Shown here in pieces: positions 15,926 to 27,804 of a stretch of 64,000 nt of DNA (the first letter of the stretch is position 1; each line of letters starts with the position of its first letter). Below the pieces are notes generated by a model. It did no database searches and was not told the origin of the DNA. It saw only the letters and a list, made by a program, of their open reading frames with translations. A program made the translations under genes and the position numbers. Source of the DNA: Anisus vortex (taxonomy: Eukaryota > Mollusca > Gastropoda > Planorbidae); the NCBI GenBank assembly GCA_949126835.1, contig OX421494.1, positions 19,641,038 to 19,705,037 on the forward strand. The letters run 5' to 3'.

Positions 15926-16478
15926 GGCCCTATATATATATATAAATATATATATATAACTATACATAAAAATATAAGCTTATTACAGAAGATAAAGAAG
16001 ATATTATGCCTCTTACTAATCCGTAGTCTGAGACTATTCTTTCATTTTGTTTAGTGTTTTGAATAATGTTAAGTTACTGGTTTTCCTGGTTTGTTCAGGT
16101 AACCCATTCCACTACAAATCATCTAATCAAGTTTTGACAATCTCGCCATCAATGATATTGATCTGCGATTTGGAACATAGGTGTTTGCTGGACTACACAT
16201 GAAATTTCTTATAATTATATTAACTTCACTTGAACAAATGTGTATCGGCTAGCGGGGAAAGCTATTGATTTCAAGGATGTCTCTATATTGAAGAAAAAAA
16301 GTTAAACATTTCAGACCTTGTTAGTGTATAGGACAAGAGAAGTAGTGGTTCATACGTTTCCGTGGTCACGACACTGTGACAAGCCGTCATTACATTTCCT
16401 CAATAGCGTCAGGTACTCATCAGAGACTTTACTCCCTTCAGACCCAAAATCCTGCAATCCAGCTTCCAAGCAATAGAC
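15501..16478. other. Upstream region of DHRS11-like gene
   Basis: The 5' flank of the dehydrogenase holds GA-rich tracts (15700-15750), the AT microsatellite, and at about 16035-16120 a copy of a dispersed repeat (TGTTAAGTTACTGG, TTTCCTGGTTTGTTCAGG) also seen near 52275-52350. No promoter element can be assigned with confidence. Confidence 0.5.
15857..15958. repeat. AT dinucleotide microsatellite
   Basis: A long run of alternating A and T, interrupted near 15920-15945. It lies upstream of the dehydrogenase start codon. Confidence 0.95.
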
Positions 16479-17271
16479 CACAGGTTCTCAATGGGGGCGC
16501 TATCGTCCCCAGAGGATCTTAGTGGGCGCTGACGTCCCGCGAGCGGTAGGTGGGGGGCGGGTGGTGAGGTGAAGGGCAAGTGGGCGGTACAAAAGTACTT
16601 GAAATAACTTGAACACATCTGCTATTTAAATTACTAAAATTACAAATTGTAGATGGACTTATATTCCAACTGTGTAATTGTGACATAAAAGTATTTGAAT
16701 GTCCTTTATTTACTTAATCTTGACTTATTCCTATATTTAGACAGTTTCCGAGAAAGGCAGGTTTGGAAAGGGGGGGGGGGATTAGATTGTAGATGTTATT
16801 TGACTTAGAACTCAATGGCTGCTAAATATCTGCAGTACATACGATGCTAATAAAAAATAGTACAGCAGTACAGGTCTACTCTCACAATTTTTCTGGCTAC
16901 AATAAACCTAATAATGTTCATTTGATACATTTCATTGGCTTAAAGTAATCTCAAGAACGATAACTCAACGTGCACCTGCAATAGCGATGAATATTTTGTT
17001 TCTTAAATTAATTGTCTGGACATCGAACTGATGTTTAGCAGAAGAAGTTGAGCTCTTTCAGATGCATTTCTTTTGAGCATTGCCTTGATTTCTTCAGTTT
17101 CAGATTGATTTTGCTTTAATTTGACTAAAATATGTTTCAAAAACAATAACAATATTTGAAATCGGCATGCAGTTAAAAGAAGACAATTTATTATTTACCT
17201 ATCGTGGTACACCGGAACTTATATACAGAAAACTAAATAGCATGGTACAGACTACGAGACGTGATTTAAAG

Positions 17272-17340
17272 CAGTGGTCGACAACATTTTGCTAATAGTA
17301 TGCCGAATTATGATTTCTAAATCATTTACCGTACCAACAG
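17272..17340 (+). mobile_element. Left-end fragment of the CAGGGGTCGGCAACC MITE family
   Basis: Starts CAGTGGTCGACAAC and follows the same order of words as the first 75 bp of the element at 14587. It is cut off by the insertion at 17349. Confidence 0.5.
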
Positions 17341-17667
17341 CTTGAAAGCAGTGCCCTCACATAAAGGGGGGGGGGGCGCAGAGGGGGGCATATGCCCGGG
17401 GGCGGCACTTCTAGGGGGGCGGCACTTCTAGGGTGGCGGAAAATATAACCTAAGTTCATACCAGAAATTTTGAAACACAAATTGTCAACACAAGGAATAA
17501 TGGATAAAGATGGTATAGAAGTTATAACTTCTTATTTATTTAAACTCAAACTGTTTTATACAAATGTTTCACTTTTAATAGGCTCACAAATGTTTCATAA
17601 AAGATTGGTTCATCTAGATAATCATAATAATTAACTCAGCGCAGGCACTAAACAAAGCAGTTACAGT

Positions 17668-19645
17668 CACTCATAGATTCTCAACGGGGGCGTTGTCGCC
17701 CCCCAGGGGGCGGTGAGAAGGTCTGGGGGGCGCTAACGTTCCCGGGGGGGGAGATAGGGGGAGCGGTGAAGGACCAGTGGGCGGTACGAAAGTACTTTAA
17801 GTATTTGTACTTTAATTATAATAGGCCTACGGTAATCTTGAGCTTGTTAAATAATGAATCGACTGTTTCACATTGACTCTGTCTATTGTGTAATTGTGAT
17901 GTAAAAGTCATTCAAAGCCCTTAACATACTTAATCTTGATTTATTGCTATAATTAGACTGTTTCTGAGAAAGACAGATGGGGGCAGTGATTAGAATATGG
18001 ATGAAATGTGACATAGAACCTAACTGCTGCGAAACATCTGCTATCACCCAACAGAACATGTTATACGAATAAAAAGTAGGAATCGCATTGATATTTAGAA
18101 GTTGGGGCTCGGGTCAATTTAAATAAAATACCTGGATTGGTTTGATAGTAAACAAAATTCGGCGAGTTCGTTAATTATCGCAGTCGTTGATATCAACTTG
18201 AATTTAAGAAATATAAGTTGAGCCAAAGAACTATGCAGAGACGAATTGATGAAATGGCAGGTGATGAAATAGAGTACATTGTGTGGTTATCTAAAACATT
18301 CCAATTTTCTTTACAATTTGATGAGTACATGCTACCAGACAATTAAGCGTTACTTTTATTTTATTATAGAAGGGAAAATTGCCAATTTTTCTGAAAAAAA
18401 ATAAATAAGTGACACTAAAGGCGAATCTACATTACTTGAACAATAAGACTTTTTATATAATAGTGTTATCGTGGATTGATGTGCCAGACGTATTAGTTGT
18501 GTGATCTCATCGATAACCTATAGTTGCTAAATAATCTCATTTATTGTATGCATCGCTCACTACACTACGTAATTACTGCAGATAACAAATAAGAAGCAAT
18601 ACATTCAATGATAGATTGTTCAGTTATGCATTGAAAATAACAATGACTACAAATCGTTTGTTACTGCATGCATGATGGTCATCAACATTTTTAATAGATT
18701 GTATCATTCTTTGATTCGATGATAGAGGTTTTGGAAAGCAAAAACGCTTATTTGATAGAAAATCGAATAATATTGAAGACTGATAGGCCTATCACTGATA
18801 TAATCGATTTATATAAGTTTTAAACAAATGATTTAAAGGTAATGACCCACCTAAAAGATTATATTTTCTTTAATGTCAAAACTTTGATTGTAGCCTACAT
18901 ATGCAAGTTTGGACGCATGGGTCTTGCATTTGTAAAGAAAAAAACTGATGAAGACATAGATTTTCTACTTACTTATTGTCAACAACTTGAAGCACTTAAT
19001 GGTGACTTTAACATTCGATTTAAAGACCTTATGATTGTTAACGTGAGAATTCCTGATTGGTTTTTAGACATTTTTTCTAATGATAAAATATTAAAATCAG
19101 TCCTACCTTTACAACTGCATGAGGAATTGATTGAATAAAAAAAAACAATGAAAAATAAACATTGAAATTTATAAGAAATGGTCTATAATGAGGACTTTTG
19201 GTTGCAAAAGGACATCAATCAATTTCACTAGGTCTTTTGATGTTGGCAACAATTTTTATTGCATTTCCATCCCCCTATTTAGTGAAAAGAGAAGCAAGTT
19301 GCAAATAATGGAGCGTGGAAACCCAAGGATTTTAATAACCGAAATTTAACCAAACAGATAGGCCTACATACTGCTAGCAACATACAAGCTTCACTTTAAT
19401 ATTGATTTTGTTTTAAAACCTCTTGTGCAGTATATTTTTTTATGAATAATAAAAAAAGACATGTTCATTTCATCTCTTTTTAGTATCATAAAAACGCACA
19501 CAAATCTACTCGTCCTATACTAATTTTATGCGGCAAATTTAACTCATTAATTTAATTACGGCAAAGGGAGGGGGGGGGGGGGGGCGGTGGGCGAAACAAA
19601 ATAGAAAAAAAGGGCGGTGAGCTGAAAGTGGTTGAGAAAATATGA
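17668..19645 (+). mobile_element. Inner hAT element with degraded transposase
   Basis: Flanked by a perfect 8-bp duplication GTTACAGT (17660-17667 and 19646-19653). The left end reads CACTCATAGATTCTCAAC and the right-end reverse complement TCATATTTTCTCAACC. Inside are two short stretches of hAT transposase (18218-18346 and 18842-19138). At about 2 kb it is shorter than a full-length hAT, so it is internally deleted. Confidence 0.85.
18218..19138 (+). pseudogene. hAT transposase remnants (ZBED5/SCAND3-like)
   Basis: Two separated pieces are recognisable. 18218-18346 encodes a 42-residue stretch containing RRIDEMAGD and FSLQFDEYMLPDN, which resembles the region around the first catalytic Asp in ZBED5/SCAND3-type hAT transposases. 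18842-19138 encodes 98 residues including CQQLEALNGDFNIRFKDL, VRIPDWFLDIFSN and LHEELIE, typical of the later part of these proteins. The several hundred residues expected between them, and the BED zinc finger, are absent. Family assignment is from memory of the motif pattern. This is a dead transposase and should not be called a host gene. Confidence 0.75.
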
Positions 19646-20303
19646 GTTACAGTATGAGGGGGCGCCACTGAAACTTTTGCCCTGGGGCGCCACATAGGCA
19701 TGTAAGGGCCCTGCTTGAAAGTCTATCCGATCTAATATAGGTCCTACATTTTTTATGACATTTTATTTAGCGCCGTAGCAAGACAAAGGCCAAAAGTAAG
19801 GAGCTTTACAGAGAAAATCATATTTAATTTAAATAAATTTACGTGTTGTGTGTGATTATCGTCCTATTTATTTGAATTTATAATTTATAGCAAACACACA
19901 ATTTCATTACTAAATTTTCAGTTTTATGTTTAGGCCTACGTTTGAACATTTTCATTTAGGCCCTACTAATTCGAAGAAAATGGCGAAAACATTATATTTA
20001 AACGGAATGGAAACGTGGTAATCATTCAAACTGGATATTTATTGTAAAGCTTAAATATGCACTCATAAATTGTTTAGTCTTATAATATTTTTATAATTTT
20101 CAAATTTCTTTTTATAACTTGATAATTTTTAAGTTAAAAATTGTAAGCCATAGACTATATTCTTTAATAAAAGGAAAAAAAATGAAATATATTGGTAAAT
20201 ATATTTAATTGACGCAAAGAAACGAGTTAATTATTTCCCTTTACTAAATTAAAGTTCCCACATTTGATTTTAAAATGATTCCAAACAAATTATGTTTTGT
20301 AAT

Positions 20304-20640
20304 CAGTGGCGTATTTAGGCATGTTCCATTGAAACAGGGGCCCCCACACAAAAGGGGCTCCCACACTTCCCAAAAAGATTTTTTTGTGACAGTTACATCC
20401 CTATTCTTTGTTGAAAATGTAAAATAAAATTTCATTTACTCCCTTAAAATTTAAAGCGCTCCAGTCCGGCTCCAGTCCAACCAAGCTAAGTGCAACATAC
20501 AATTTTAAATTTATGATTTTACAGAATGTAACATGAATTAACGGCCCTTTTCTGAGGTATGTGGAAGGCAGGGGCGAGGTCACGAGGGACCCCTACATAA
20601 ATTTGGGAACAGGGCCCCCACAATCCTAAATACGGCCCTG
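20304..20640. mobile_element. hAT-type MITE, GGCGTATTTAGG family, copy 1
   Basis: A 337-bp element with ends CAGTGGCGTATTTAGG and (reverse complement) CAGGGCCGTATTTAGG, flanked by a perfect 8-bp duplication TTTGTAAT (20296-20303, 20641-20648). G/C-rich ends surround an AT-rich middle. It is inserted in the outer hAT element. Confidence 0.92.
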
Positions 20641-21954
20641 TTTGTAATATAACTAGTCTAATATTTCTGATAGATTATGTTTTAATACAAATCCAGTATT
20701 ATGGTATTTATTTCAAGATTTAATTAGAGGTAGGCTTTATTAATTTACGTTAAACAGTTGTAAATAAAGATTACCTTCATTGTTTGTCCATTAAATTATT
20801 TTTTTTTTAACATGAATAATTACAACAATTAAATAATATATTGCTAGTAAAACAGCTCTTATATTTATTAAAATAATAAAACAAGTCAATATGTTTTATA
20901 ATTATTTATATTTATGTTTGATTAAAGAAGATGAGCTTAATAACTCGTTTGGATACAATTCGTCTGTATCACTTGGTGTGCGCTTTGAGTGCTCGATATC
21001 TTTGCTTATAGTTCAATGTCTGGAACAGTTTTATTCACTTATGAGTGGTCAAGTGTAGGCTAAGTGACCGCTTCGTAGGCTATGCTTTAAACAGCTTTCA
21101 AATGCGATAAAATCTGTTCACATGTTTAGGCCTAAGTTTAACTAAAAGCTGAAAGTAGAGTAGGCCTAAATGCCTAGCAGTTAAGAATAGCAGATGAATT
21201 TCCTAAGCAGCTTCCTTTCAGATTTGACAGCAAATTTGCACATTTTGATACCCATTTTTGTTTATAAATCAACTTTCTGCATTTTAAAATCGCTAATATC
21301 CCTCCACTAAGAAATACACATCTAAGAAGGTTGTAGTAAGATCAATCTAGTCACGCTTGATGTGAGAGGATGAGTCCATGGATTTGAAAGTCTTGATTTT
21401 GTTTAGTAAACTCTACTTTGAACGCTTTAATGTTGGCTTCTTCTGAAAAAGCCTATCTATCTATCTTGAAATATGCCTTAAATTATGACAATAGTTACAT
21501 TTTTACAATTGATTTAACGGCAAGATGGTCCCGTTTCAGTGCAAATCCATTCCAGTGAACCCAATATACTAGAGGGGCCTATAGAATAATAGAGATAAAC
21601 TTCTAGCAACACGCCAAAGAATAGCTTCACTTTAATAGTTATATTTTATTTTTTAAACCTCTATTTATTTATCTTATTAATTATTTAAACGAACAACAAC
21701 TAAAAAACGTTTTCTAATTGCTCATAATCTCGTTCATAATGATGTGCTAAAATAAAAGGAGGAGGGGGGTGGGGTGAGTCGTAAAAGTTTGAGAACCTCC
21801 TGGCATATACCATCGTATCCCATCAAATCGTAGGCAGGTCTCAGGACCTACCAAGAACTTAGTGAAAGAACAACATTCATTATTTTCTCTGTATTAAGAT
21901 CTTTAGTGCACTATAGAGGATTCTCAAAGCTTACGGTTTTCCAGATAAGATTAA

Positions 21955-22172
21955 GTGGTGGAAAATGAAATAAAGGCCTTAAGGGTGTCATCGACTGAAG
22001 TGGTGGAGGTGAAATAAAGCACTTAAAGGTGTCATGGACTGAAGTGATGGAAGATGAAACCATGAAATAGAGGCCTTAAGGGTGTCATGGACTGAAGTGG
22101 TGGACGATGAAACATTGAAATATAGGCCTTAAGGGTGTCATGGACTGAAGCGGTGGGAGATGAAATAAAGAA
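21955..22172 (+). repeat. Degenerate tandem repeat, about four copies of 50-60 bp
   Basis: The block AAGGGTGTCATGGACTGAAG, then GTGG, then GATGAAA recurs about four times with small insertions, so unit length varies from about 50 to 62 bp. Confidence 0.8.
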
Positions 22173-22711
22173 CTTAAAACTTTAATAGCAACTTGGCATG
22201 CAAACATAAACCAAAATATTTCTATGATGCATGAAATAAATAGTGGTTATTGGATATGGTTTTGCTGAATGCCATTCTATTTGAGCAATATCCATCTTTG
22301 TTTAGCCTAGGCACATTCTGCCCCCCCCCCCCCCTCTCCCATTATCAACAATTGTCAAAACTTTTAAAAAACGCCCTAATTTTGATATTTTTTTATACCT
22401 AACTTTTTTACAGTTATTTTTATTTAAATGGTACAGTTTGTGCCTGTCACTGAGTGTATTTGTCTGTACTTAAGGATAATACACTTGTAATTAGATGGTG
22501 TATAGAGCTGTATTATATTTTGACTACAGAAAATACATGCATTCATCAACTGTAGTAGGCCTACAATAGTAATAAAGTTGATAAGTCTGCATATATGAAC
22601 TAAAAGAAAACAATTCTTTGAATAGCATAAAGAACAAAGTTTGAAATATTTGCATTAGTAAGGAAAGAACCTGGACCAAATTGATCTATAGGGACGGTGA
22701 AGCAGAGTTCA

Positions 22712-22905
22712 TGTTTGTGTGACCAGCACTATGCACAGATGCCTTTACTTTAACCCAAATAAGGTCAGGTACCCATCAGAGCTGGTTAGACTCATGGACA
22801 CCCTCCGGATCAGGGAAAAAATCCTTGCCTGCACCAGGATACAAACCCAGGACCTTCGGTACACCAGCCAAATGCGCTGCCACAAAGCCACCTTGCATTA
22901 CTAGA
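22712..22905 (-). repeat. tRNA-derived SINE, reverse orientation
   Basis: The reverse complement shows the SINE order: tRNA-like head with a degenerate B box, CCTGGTGCAGGC, the GTGTCC module, GATGGGTACCTGACC and the AAAGTAAAGGC module. The 3' tail is incomplete. Confidence 0.75.
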
Positions 22906-23783
22906 GGCACATTTGTTTCCTTATTATTATAATTGTTAAACTGGTATTTATTGCAAAAGGATTATTATATTGACACTTTAATACATGTCCGTTGCATTTT
23001 CACAGAGTTGCATTTAGTAGAACTGAATGGCTCAGTATACACTTGAAAAAAAAGTTAACCAAGTTAACACTATTGGACACAATAAAAAATATACTTTTTG
23101 AAAAAATATCATTTATTTGAAAAATTGTAGAAATTTTTAACTTTTAGAACAAAAAAAAAGGTTGATCAAAAACTTGTGAGATTCCCAAAGTACAAATTTT
23201 GTTAGTCAATAGACTACAACAGAAAATTAAAAGATTCATTTTCTTCAGAATCTAGTCTAATTAAAAAAACAGATGCATTCTACATAAAAGTGAAAGAGAA
23301 ATAATAAGTGAATTATTCGTGTAGTACAATAAGTACAAAAAAATACAAAGTTGAGGTGATAGAGTGATAAGAAAATGTGATCTTAAAATTTAATATTATT
23401 GTATTAGAATTGAAATATGGAATCAATTTTAATAAATTAACATTAATGTACCTGAAACACACAATTTCCGTAAGCTTTGTTATTTAAAAACAAAACTGGA
23501 AAAAAAAAAAATTTCTTGGGTTTACAGAAAAAAATTAGTAGTCTCTATCTTTGTGTTCAAAGCTATTGGCACAGCAAACATTTGATGTGATTAAATAACA
23601 ATACTATTATGTTACCAACGTCAACAGAACAAGTAGCTCTAAATAAATTTAAAGACACAAAACATGAAGTTTGATTTTGATCTTTGATACAAGCACACAC
23701 ACACAAAGAATACAAAGAGTTCATTGGAAAAATAACGCAACAATAACAACAAATGATGAACTTTGTGGTTCAAGGCACTGGTC

Positions 23784-26223
23784 TTACACAGCAAAGATAA
23801 AATGATCACGGGTCAGACCTTCGGCAAGGGTAATATCATCTTTCTGGAAAACAAAACAAATATAAATTTAGTTGGTTTGGTGAATCAATGAAAATGTAAA
23901 AATCAAAATTGTGTTGCCTATGATGAACTTGTCAAATATAAATAAAAACGAAATATAACCAAAACATAGCGTACATAAAAAAAAATGTGTATTGTTAAGA
24001 TTTAACCAGGGCTGTGGAGTTGGAGTCGGTGTCAAGGGACATTTTGGGTACATGGAGTCGGCACATAATGCACAGACTCCGGCAGCTACTAAATTTAGAT
24101 TGGAATTTTTAAAAAAGCAAGTTCAAAAGTCCCAATTTGCAAAAAAGTTATAATTAATTACTTCTCTACTGTAATTGTAAGAATAAAGACCAATGCATGC
24201 AGTGCCTCAAGTAACCGCAAAACTAACACATTAAGTGACCGTGAAGAAGCATACTTTTCATGTGCCTCACTATAAAACAATACATTCGCATATTAATACA
24301 GAGGAGTCAAAGTTGGGAGTCGGAAGTACAAAAAACTGAAGAGTCGGAGTCGGAACATTTATCTACCGACTCTACAGCCCCGGATTTAACAAACAATTAG
24401 CTATTGAAACAAAGAAAGGTATGATAAACTTACTTTCTCACACTCAGCTGGGACATCAAAGACGGTTTCATTTTTAATTCCTGGAGTCAAGTTGATGAAT
24501 CCAATAGTCTGGACAAAGTCCACTGGTAAAAAAAAAACATTTACATTTTGTAGCTATATATGATGATATTTCTTCCTCTTAAGTTATTATCAAGTAAGAT
24601 ATAAAGTTATAAAGGCTAAAAAGTATGAAAATGAGTTAATTTTAGAACAAGCTTGCTGCTGCTTCTATTAACCAGTATGCAGGGCTATTCGCTCTCTTGC
24701 TGTCAATTTTACATATTTTTAAAAGTTGTTTTGTATTGCTGTATAGTTTGTTGGTAATGATAGGTTGAGGTGGGATTAATGTATGTCTGATGTTGGTTAG
24801 TTTGAAGTTTCAAGTAGAAAGTTGTCTACTGTTTCATGTGTGGGTTGGGGCAGCTATGTCTACAGTTAGGTGGTGGGTGTATTCGGGCTTATTCTGCAGA
24901 ACCGGCTTACAAGCCATTAAATAACCAAATAAAAGTTTATTATTGATTTAAATCTAAATGTTTTCATCCTCTGACACTCTACATAAAAAAAAGTGTATTA
25001 AAAGAAATTATACAGGAATTAAATTAGCTAAGGCAATCCCAGAGACCATAATCAAATCTAAAAATAAATTAATTACCTTTGCGGAGTTTTCCATAGACAG
25101 CCTCTGTAACAGGTACACACTCAGCGCCTGTAGCATTCTGAACTGAGACGAAAGCACTGATACGCTCACCTTCAAATGCATAGCCAGAGACTTTAAACCC
25201 ATCTTTCAGACCCAGAGAGTATTCTCCAACAGACTTGGCTTTATCTGTAGACACAAAGGTAGACAAAATACAGTAAAGCAAATTTCATGATGAGAACAGT
25301 AGGCTTTCATCAAACAAACACTTTGAAAAATTAAGTCAATTCACCTGGAATGCAGGCTTGGCGAAAAGGACGGCTTAGTTTTTTAGTCCAACATTTGTCC
25401 TTTTTCAGATCTACAACATACAGATTCCCTGTCTGAATAAAATACATTTTGTTTTTTATCTAATGTTAAATATCCTCCATCATTGGTTTTGTAATAGGGG
25501 TGCAGATTTACTTCCAGAAGTTAACTTCTGAGTGAATTCAGTATATTAAATTATCTTGTATAATGTGTAGACTTGTACTTAAAATGACCCTGCATGAGTC
25601 AAGCATTAAAAGATGCCAGACATGTATGTACTTGACATAGTGAATGATCAAAAATATTTTTTTCAAAAATCATTTAAGAAGTGATATTGAATGATAAAAC
25701 ATTTTCATACCGTGCCATCATATCTGACGACAATTTTGAACTTGTTATGGTATTCTCCATTGGAATAGTCAATAAATGAAGCTGAACGTTTGTTGGTGTA
25801 GTCATAAGCCGCAAAAACATATTCCTGAAAGAACACAAATTAAAAAAAATCATTATTATTAACATTTTCATTAAAAGTACATCAAGGAATAAATTTCTGA
25901 AGAAAGTTTAAACCAGGAAGAACATTTTTTTTATTATGATAAAATGCACGACCATTATGCAAATATTTGGGTTTTGGAATATATTAATAATATTTTTTAG
26001 AGCAGATGATAGAAAATGTTTGTTTAATGTATTATAGTTTCATTTTGGTGTCTGCAAGTTTCAATGTGACTTTAAAAATGTTTACTTTCAAGAAACCACT
26101 ATGTCTGCGTCCGGCATAGCCACCAATGGATGCTTCCACTCCTTCCCACTGGTCGGGTGTACAGCAAGCTGTACTAAGTGCCACAAGCGAGAACAGCGAC
26201 AGTAAAATGGGTGCAACAGCCAT
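23784..26223 (-). CDS. Ependymin-related secreted protein
   Basis: Six coding exons on the minus strand: 26223-26086, 25824-25711, 25432-25345, 25244-25077, 24522-24434 and 23843-23784 (stop TAA), all GT-AG and in frame, giving 218 residues. Residues 1-19 are a hydrophobic signal peptide ending before CC. The start CCTPDQWEG, the CWTKKL..PFR..C segment, an internal AECVPV and a late AECEK supply the spaced cysteines typical of ependymin/EPDR proteins; the full length also matches (about 200-220). These are secreted or lysosomal lipid- and calcium-binding glycoproteins, expanded in molluscs and other marine invertebrates. One N-glycosylation site (NAT) lies in exon 4 and another (NET) in exon 5. 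A MITE lies in the last intron. Role in this animal unknown. Confidence 0.92.
24007..24382. mobile_element. hAT-type MITE with CAGGGCTGTGGAGT ends
   Basis: A 376-bp element, left end CAGGGCTGTGGAGTTGG, right end CCGACTCTACAGCCCCG, flanked by a perfect 8-bp duplication GATTTAAC (23999-24006, 24383-24390). Repeated GGAGTCGG words extend the terminal repeats inward. It lies in the last intron of the ependymin-related gene. Confidence 0.92.
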
Positions 26224-26238
26224 TTCTTAAATTTTGTA

Positions 26239-27760
26239 TCTGAAATCAAAGCAGCAAAAAAATATGTCAATAAATTTGTATTGAAAGGCAATTTTTTATT
26301 GTTTCATTGATTTCTGACTAGCATATTCATATAATGCATAAATATGACAGGCATATAAAGGTACCAGTATGCAGAATTCATAAGTAGGCCTTATAACTAG
26401 TATGTACAAGTAGGCCTAATCACAAATTAGTAGACCTACTTCTAATTAAGGTAGCTGACAAATACATTTTAAATCAGATACACCTTTACTAAAAAAGACA
26501 TACCCTACAATAATTGCAAACTGTAGCACATATAGTGTTGCCAGATAATTGAAATACCTTTTAGATTTTTGAAAATACTAGACATCTTCAGCTCATCCCT
26601 CCCCTCCTGAATATCCCACTTGTGGAAAAATTGGGTTGGCTACATTACATATTGATTATATTTGTTTAATTATAATTATAACCATGGTAATAGTAAAATA
26701 GCCTTCATGACCAGGTATTTAGACCTATTTTATACTAATACTGGACATTCTGCTGAAATACTAGACTGTAACGTAGGTCTATCCGTAGGCCTATATTGTA
26801 CACTGTAAAGTCTTCAAGGCCACAAGTGGTAGGCCCTAATTCATATCAAGCTTTTTTTATTCCTCACTTGGTCTTGCCTAAATCTAGATTTATAGGCCTA
26901 AATCTCTCTTTTTTTAAAAAATTAATCTGCTTCATAACTTCATATTCATTAGTTAACAACTATTAAGGTCATTTTTCACAGACTGTCATGTTGATCTTAT
27001 TTTTATCATATTACATTATTCATTATCATTATAATGTCAATTATGACATTGACATTATGATTATGTTTGTTGGCAGCGCTATATTGCTATATACTGCTAT
27101 AGTTATAGTATAGTATAGCCTATACTATAGTTGGTAGGCCCTATAGTCCTATAGGATAGGCCTAGTCTATAGGGCACTATAGGCCTACTTATAATTATAA
27201 TAAATTATTATAGGCCTACATTTGTGAAATAATTATTAGGCTATTAAAATATTATGGCTAAGCTAAGGCAAGAAATCAATATAATTATATAATATAGGCT
27301 AATATAGACAAAATAGTCGTCATAGCATACGACTATGAATGCCTATTCCTATTCAGCTTTTTCTGAATGCCTTCAAGTCATACTCTACCTTTCTAGGCTA
27401 CTTATTGATTATTAAAGTTAAAGTCGTCTCTAACACTAACTCTCTAGTCGACTCAAATATTTGACTCGTCATGGTCTCTGACTGACTCTTACTCTTACTA
27501 GTCTTGCTCTTAGTAATTTTAGTTAGTCTTAGTAACTAATAGCCAGGCAACGCTTTAGTTTTAGTATTAAGAACAAATTTATTTATATAACGACTAAAAA
27601 TTAAATTTTTAAAAAAGCTTTTCTTAATCGGTGTAACAAACAGAAAAAAAATAACGTCTTACCTTTCGCGAAAAAACCAACTGACTTGAACTGACTAAAG
27701 TAACTAAATCTAGTCGACTGATGAAGCAAAAATGTAACGTTTTAAAATCACGTGATTGAA
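26239..27760 (-). other. 5' untranslated region and first intron of ependymin-related gene
   Basis: On the minus strand an acceptor TTTCAG ends at 26240, 16 bases before the ATG. A good donor (AAAG then GTAAGAC) has its exon edge at 27663, implying a non-coding first exon roughly 27760-27663 and a 1.4-kb intron (27662-26240). The intron is AT-rich with many TAGGCCTA words. Exon extent is inferred from splice signals only. Confidence 0.5.
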
Positions 27761-27790
27761 AGTCACGGGATGCGTTGTTTTCGTAACATG

Positions 27791-27804
27791 TATATATAAA
27801 AATA
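27791..27804 (-). promoter_or_regulatory. Possible TATA box for ependymin-related gene
   Basis: Minus-strand TTTTTATATATA lies about 130 bases upstream of the proposed first-exon donor. A palindromic E-box, TCACGTGA, is close downstream at about 27748-27755. Position is suggestive only. Confidence 0.35.

Larger units (their letters stand above)
17349..19713 (+). mobile_element. hAT-type non-autonomous element (CAGTGCCCTCACAT family) carrying a nested hAT
   Basis: Ends CAGTGCCCTCACAT and (reverse complement of the right end) CAGGGCCCTTACAT. A perfect 8-bp target duplication CTTGAAAG flanks it (17341-17348 and 19714-19721). A short relative of 158 bp occurs at 35057-35214. Comparison with that copy places the inner insertion right after the word GCAGTTACAG. 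It is G-rich near both ends. Confidence 0.88.
16479..21802 (+). mobile_element. Outer hAT-like element, interrupted by nested insertions
   Basis: The left end CACAGGTTCTCAATGG and the right end, whose reverse complement reads CAGGAGGTTCTCAA, form imperfect terminal inverted repeats. Flanking octamers CAATAGAC and GCATATAC match at 5 of 8 positions, so the target duplication is weak. The left 380 bp match the inner element's left part (from about 17680), and the right part (CTAGCAACA, GCTTCACTTTAAT, AAACCTCT) matches the inner element near 19375-19425. Both are therefore the same family. Removing the insertions at 17349-19713 and 20304-20640 leaves about 2.6 kb. No intact transposase remains. 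Confidence 0.65.
21803..23783. other. Intergenic sequence downstream of the ependymin-related gene
   Basis: No gene recognised. It contains a degenerate tandem repeat (21955-22172), a poly-C run near 22321, a reverse-orientation SINE (22712-22905) and AT-rich sequence. The 3' UTR of the ependymin-related gene lies at the upper end; its poly(A) site is not assigned. Confidence 0.5.
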
